Source: Streptomyces sp. NRRL B-3428
GTDB taxonomy: Bacteria > Actinomycetota > Actinomycetes > Streptomycetales > Streptomycetaceae
DNA: 64,000 nucleotides
Assembly: GCA_000721375.1 (NCBI GenBank)
Contig: JOGW01000013.1
Coordinates: 1-64,000 of the forward strand
Reading direction: 5' to 3'
The notes below the pieces were generated by a model that was not told the origin of the DNA, made no database searches, and saw nothing but the letters and a program-made list of their open reading frames with translations. Of this stretch, positions 62,379 to 64,000 are shown piece after piece. The first letter of the stretch is position 1, and each line of letters starts with the position of its first letter. Both the position numbers and the translations under genes were made by a program.

Positions 62379-62990
62379 CTACGGACGCAGCGCCCGCAGC
62401 AGCATGTCGGCCAGATGGTCGGCGACCTGCTGCGGGGTCAGCGGCCCGTTCGGCCGGTACCAGGTCGACAGGTGGTGCACGGACCCGAAGTGGTAGTCGA
62501 CCACCAGGTCGGCGGGCGTGGCCGAGGAGAACACCCCGGCGTTCTGGCCCTCCTCCACCAGCGCGCGGAAGCGCTCGTGGTAGCGCCGGCGCTCGGCCCG
62601 CACCTGCTTGTTCTTCTCCGGGCTGAGGTGGTGCATGGAGCGGAAGAAGATCTGGCCGTCGTCGAGGTTGTCGATCGAGGTCACCACCACGTCGGCAGCC
62701 GCCTTGCGCAGCCGCTCCTCGACCGGCTCGTCGGCCTGGGCCAGCACGTCGAGCCGCTCCTGCTGGAGGCGCAGCACCCGGGCGTAGATCTCGTGCAGGA
62801 GATCGTCCTTCGACCCGAAGTAGTGGTAGAGCGCACCCTTGGTGACGCCCGCCGCCTCCACGATCTCCTGCACCGACGTCCTGTCGTACCCCTGCTCGGC
62901 GAAGAGCCGCGTGGCGGCGGCGAGCAGCCTCTGCGGGACGGGTGTGGTGCTGTTCTCCGTCGCGCCTGCTGTCTTTGGCACTGTCGCCAC
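62379..62990 (-). CDS. TetR-family regulator of lipid-type metabolism
   Basis: A 203-residue TetR regulator. The HTH is FAEQGYDRTSVQEIVEAAGVTKGALYHYFGSKDDLLHEIY, and the C-terminal domain resembles the KstR2/FadR-type group. It lies between the acetate transporter and an acyl-CoA ligase gene, and probably binds the site at 59311-59328. Start is GTG at 62990. Confidence 0.88.
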   Translation of the reverse strand: MATVPKTAGATENSTTPVPQRLLAAATRLFAEQGYDRTSVQEIVEAAGVTKGALYHYFGSKDDLLHEIYARVLRLQQERLDVLAQADEPVEERLRKAAADVVVTSIDNLDDGQIFFRSMHHLSPEKNKQVRAERRRYHERFRALVEEGQNAGVFSSATPADLVVDYHFGSVHHLSTWYRPNGPLTPQQVADHLADMLLRALRP

Positions 62991-63056
62991 CTGCCTTCCG
63001 CTCCTTCTGCCTGCGGGCCTGATCGGCCGGACAGACCCTAGTGCGCCGTACCCGTC

Positions 63057-64000
63057 TCAGGCACGGTCGCGCAGTTCCCTGCGCAGGATCTTCCCACTCG
63101 TCGTCTTGGGCAGCTCCGGCAGGATCTCCACCGCGCGCGGGTACTTGTACGCGGCCAGTCTCTCCTTGCTGTACGCGACGATCTCGGCGGGGTCCGTCTC
63201 GGCGCCGGGACGCAGGCTGACGTATGCCTTGACGCTCTCGCCCCGGTAGCTGTCGGGTACCCCGACGACGGCGGCCTCACGGACGGCCGGGTGCGTGTAG
63301 AGGACGTCCTCGACCTCGCGCGGCCAGACCTTGAAACCGGACGCGTTGATCATGTCCTTCTTGCGGTCCACGACGTAGAGCCAGCCGTCGGTGTCCATGA
63401 ACCCGATGTCGCCCGTGCGCAGTTCACCGTCCGGGAAGGCCTCGGCCGTCGCGTCGGGGCGGCCCCAGTAACCCGGCACGACCTGCGGCCCGCGGACGAC
63501 GATCTCACCCTGCTCGCCGAACGGCAGCTCCCCGCCGTTCTCGTCGAGGATCCGCACGACGGTGTCAGGACCGGGCACGCCCACGGACAGGGTGCCGGAC
63601 TCGGGATCGACCGGTGCCTCGTGCTGCGGCGGTACGGCGGCGCAGGGAGCGGTGCATTCGGTGAGGCCGTACCCGTTACGGATATAAGGCCCGAATTCCG
63701 TACGGAACTTCTCGACGAGCGCGGGCGGTACCGGCGCCCCTCCCGAGGAGATCACCTCGAACGATGCGAAGTGCTCGCGGGTGACTCCGGGGGTGGCGGC
63801 CAGCGCCATGAAGGCCGTCGAAGGGCCGACCGTGTACGCGGGCTTGTGCTCGGCGAAGGCGTCGAGGACGACTCCCGGGTGGAAGCGGTAGGCGAGCACC
63901 AGGGTGCCGGCGTTGGCGACGCAGGAGGCGAGCTGGCACACCATGCCCGTGATGTGGAAGAGCGGCGCGAGCGCGAAGTACGCGGAACCCTCGGCGATCG
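63057..64000 (-). CDS. Acyl-CoA synthetase (AMP-binding), N-terminus outside window
   Basis: The C-terminal 314 residues of a class I adenylate-forming enzyme. It includes GYGLTECT, GTLSVGVPGPD, GYWGRPDATAEAFPDGELRTGDIG and VVDRKKDMINASGFKVWP, with the catalytic Lys in PKTTSGKILRREL. The gene continues past 64000. It is separated from the TetR gene by 66 bp and should activate a fatty acid or related acid for the acyl-CoA dehydrogenase. Confidence 0.92.
   Translation of the reverse strand, partial: IAEGSAYFALAPLFHITGMVCQLASCVANAGTLVLAYRFHPGVVLDAFAEHKPAYTVGPSTAFMALAATPGVTREHFASFEVISSGGAPVPPALVEKFRTEFGPYIRNGYGLTECTAPCAAVPPQHEAPVDPESGTLSVGVPGPDTVVRILDENGGELPFGEQGEIVVRGPQVVPGYWGRPDATAEAFPDGELRTGDIGFMDTDGWLYVVDRKKDMINASGFKVWPREVEDVLYTHPAVREAAVVGVPDSYRGESVKAYVSLRPGAETDPAEIVAYSKERLAAYKYPRAVEILPELPKTTSGKILRRELRDRA

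Overview
The window is chromosomal DNA of a high-GC actinomycete, almost certainly a Streptomyces. Third codon positions are nearly always G or C, many genes start with GTG or TTG, genes are packed with 4-bp stop/start overlaps, and the gene families (NACHT NTPase, DesK-type two-component pair, TTA-bearing genes) fit that genus. No rRNA, tRNA, CRISPR array or insertion sequence was seen.

Left end (1-9.0 kb): a three-gene NACHT/STAND-type ATPase module (two unknown proteins plus a 1389-residue NTPase) that looks like a biological-conflict or signalling system. It is followed by a convergent NarL/DesK-type two-component pair and a small zinc-ribbon protein.

Centre (9.5-37.5 kb): a 21-gene exopolysaccharide cluster, all on the + strand and mostly translationally coupled. 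It has an initiating phosphoglycosyltransferase, an AlgD-like uronate-forming dehydrogenase, an asparagine-synthase-like amidotransferase, three glycosyltransferases, two Wzz-like chain-length proteins, a Wzy-like polymerase, a Wzx-like flippase, a pyruvyltransferase, and a lyase plus beta-helix lipoprotein for polymer trimming or modification. A second set makes an unusual sugar: cytidylyltransferase, C-methyltransferase, PIG-L deacetylase, SDR, DUF4910 protein, RmlC-like epimerase and class III aminotransferase. The predicted product is a Wzx/Wzy-type acidic, possibly amidated and pyruvylated polymer with a branched sugar. The leader before the first gene holds four tandem 35-bp units, each able to form an 8-bp hairpin with a GGGG loop and showing compensatory changes. 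Four genes in the cluster contain rare TTA codons, which suggests bldA-linked developmental control.

Right part (37.5-64 kb): mostly ordinary metabolism. A PAP2 phosphatase is followed by a quinate/shikimate catabolic block (3-dehydroshikimate dehydratase, MHS transporter, shikimate dehydrogenase, TetR regulator). Then come a secreted phospholipase D-like protein, a DeoR regulator, a VOC protein, an MMPL transporter, YchJ, gluconokinase, a HAD phosphatase and a molybdopterin oxidoreductase with its cytochrome b subunit. An FAD dehydrogenase, a DMT transporter, a Nudix hydrolase, two DUF202 proteins, a PRTase-like unknown and an MBL hydrolase follow. The end is an acyl-CoA catabolic block (APH-like kinase, acyl-CoA dehydrogenase, TetR regulator, acyl-CoA ligase cut by the window end) with an acetate-type transporter between. 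Several intergenic gaps hold short tandem or inverted repeats that look like terminators, operators or minisatellites.
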